A DNA stretch of 31,726 nt, from assembly GCA_049974865.1 (NCBI GenBank), contig JBNGCX010000047.1, positions 1-31,726 on the forward strand. The letters are read 5' to 3'. The position numbers and the translations under genes were made by a program. A model generated the notes under the pieces. It was not told the origin of the DNA. It saw only the letters and a program-made list of their open reading frames with translations, and did no database searches. Numbering within the stretch: position 1 is the stretch's first letter; each line of letters begins with the position of its first letter. This DNA is from JAGSOU01 sp049974865 (lineage in GTDB: Bacteria > Pseudomonadota > Alphaproteobacteria > Rhodobacterales > Rhodobacteraceae). Below, piece by piece: positions 30,494-31,726 of the stretch.

Positions 30494-31726
30494 TCAGCGA
30501 TAGGTCACTTGCTTGACCGCCTCGATCACCTCGGCGGTGGTGATCAGCGCGTGGCGTTCGAGGTTGGCGGCGTAGGGCATGGGCACGTCCTTGCCCGTGC
30601 AGTTCAGGACCGGCGCGTCGAGGTAGTCGAAGGCGTGGGTCATGATATGGGCCGACAGGTGGTTGCCGATTGAGGCGACCGGGAAGCCCTCTTCGACCGT
30701 CACGCAGCGGTTGGTCTTTTTCACCGAGTTCAGCACCGTGTCATAGTCGATCGGGCGCAGCGAGCGCAGGTCGATCACCTCGGCGCTGATACCCTCCTCG
30801 GCCAGTTTCTCGGCGGCCTCCAGCGCGTATTGCATGCCGATGCCGAAGCTGACGAGGGTCACGTCGCTGCCCTCGCGCCAGATGCGGGCCTTGCCGATGG
30901 GGATGGTGAAATCCTCGAGCACCGGCACCTCGAAGCTGCGGCCGTAGAGGATCTCGTTTTCCAGGAAGATGACCGGGTTGGGGTCGCGGATGGCGGATTT
31001 CAGCAGGCCCTTGGCGTCGGCCGCCGAATAGGGCTGCACCACCTTGAGGCCAGGGATATGCGCGTACCACGCGGCATAGTCCTGGCTGTGCTGGGCGGCG
31101 ACGCGGGCGGCGGCGCCGTTGGGGCCGCGGAACACCATCGGCGCGCCCATCTGGCCGCCGGACATGTACAGCGTCTTGGCCGCCGAGTTGATGATCTGGT
31201 CGATGGCCTGCATGGCGAAGTTGAAGGTCATGAACTCCACGATGGGGTGCAGCCCGCCGAAGGCCGCGCCCACCGCGATGCCGGCGAAGCCGTGCTCGGT
31301 GATGGGCGTGTCGATCACCCGCTTGGCGCCGAACTCGTCCAGCAGGCCCTGGCTGACCTTGTAGGCGCCCTGGTACTCGGCCACCTCCTCGCCCATCAGG
31401 AAGACGCCATCCTCGCGGCGCATTTCCTCGGCCATGGCGTCGCGCAGGGCCTCGCGCACGGTGGTCATGCGCATCTCGGTGCCCTCGGGATAGTCGGGCT
31501 CCAGCGTGGCGCCGGCGGGCGGCGTGGCCGGGGCGGGCGCGGGCGGCGCGGCCATGGCCGGGGAGGGCTCGGGCGCGGGGGCGGATGCGGCGCTGGCGGC
31601 CTCTTCGACGTTTTCGCCTTCTTCCACCAGCACGGCGATGGGGGTGTTCACCTTCACCCCCTCGGTGCCCTCGGCCACCAGGATCTTGCCGAGGATGCCT
31701 TCATCGACGGCCTCGAACTCCATGGT
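30494..31726 (-). CDS. pdhB: Pyruvate dehydrogenase E1 beta subunit (partial)
   Basis: The 3' part of pdhB; the gene continues beyond the end of the window. Visible are 410 codons: the second half of an N-terminal lipoyl domain (TMEFEAVDEGILGKILVAEGTEG), an Ala/Pro linker, and the complete E1 beta body with TVREALRDAMAEEM, FLMGEEVAEYQGAYKVSQGL (Glu that activates thiamine diphosphate), DTPITEHGFAGIAVGAAFGGLHPIVEFM, and RCVTVEEGFPVASIGNHLS near the C-terminus. The lipoyl lysine itself lies outside. E1 beta proteins that carry a lipoyl domain are typical of alphaproteobacteria. It starts the visible operon pdhB - two unknown genes - pdhC. Confidence 0.95.
   Translation of the reverse strand, partial: TMEFEAVDEGILGKILVAEGTEGVKVNTPIAVLVEEGENVEEAASAASAPAPEPSPAMAAPPAPAPATPPAGATLEPDYPEGTEMRMTTVREALRDAMAEEMRREDGVFLMGEEVAEYQGAYKVSQGLLDEFGAKRVIDTPITEHGFAGIAVGAAFGGLHPIVEFMTFNFAMQAIDQIINSAAKTLYMSGGQMGAPMVFRGPNGAAARVAAQHSQDYAAWYAHIPGLKVVQPYSAADAKGLLKSAIRDPNPVIFLENEILYGRSFEVPVLEDFTIPIGKARIWREGSDVTLVSFGIGMQYALEAAEKLAEEGISAEVIDLRSLRPIDYDTVLNSVKKTNRCVTVEEGFPVASIGNHLSAHIMTHAFDYLDAPVLNCTGKDVPMPYAANLERHALITTAEVIEAVKQVTYR

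Overview
The window is a piece of a high-GC alphaproteobacterial chromosome, most likely from the Rhodobacterales (Roseobacter/Rhodobacter group). The main evidence is a complete, collinear RcGTA-type gene transfer agent (GTA) cluster. Supporting evidence is a PdhB that carries its own lipoyl domain, the acidic tail on ribosomal protein L9, and generally GC-rich codon use. No integrase, replication, lysis or transposase gene is visible, so this is a domesticated GTA locus in core chromosome and not a normal prophage.

Layout. 1-2672 (housekeeping): a short Hint-like protein (-), tRNA-Leu(UAG), trigger factor and a GNAT acetyltransferase. 2792-4248: the rpsF-rpsR-rplI operon on the minus strand, with promoter, structured leader and terminator. 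4357-6844: a two-helix membrane protein, a glycosyltransferase-like protein and a Flp-pilin-like protein with a long Gly/Asp/Arg repeat tail. 6929-12529: the fatty-acid cluster fabD-fabG-acpP-fabF followed by mltG, interrupted between fabG and acpP by an inverted, lower-GC DUF2726-type gene.

12594-27171 is the GTA region: a promoter region with inverted repeats, a terminator-like hairpin in the leader, then g1 (small terminase), g2 (large terminase), g3 (portal), g3.5, g4 (protease), g5 (capsid), g6-g8 (adaptor, stopper, tail terminator), g9 (tail tube), g10/g10.1 (tail chaperones), g11 (tape measure), g12 (distal tail), g13 (hub), g14 (peptidase) and g15 (megatron). A small unknown gene follows. 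Most genes are joined by ATGA or TGATG overlaps. All 17 frames are open, so the particle structural set looks intact. Regulators and the lysis, head-spike and maturation genes known to lie elsewhere in related genomes are not in this window.

27152-31726: a DksA/TraR-type zinc-finger protein (-), cysE (+), and the pyruvate dehydrogenase genes pdhB (partial) and pdhC on the minus strand, with two small unknown lower-GC genes packed between them. A bidirectional terminator separates cysE from pdhC.

The points most worth following up are the putative operator pair and leader terminator ahead of the GTA operon, the unknown gene pair in the pdh operon, the repeat-tailed pilin-like protein, and the four-cysteine motif in g13. 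All assignments come from reading the sequence and recalling families; no database search was run.
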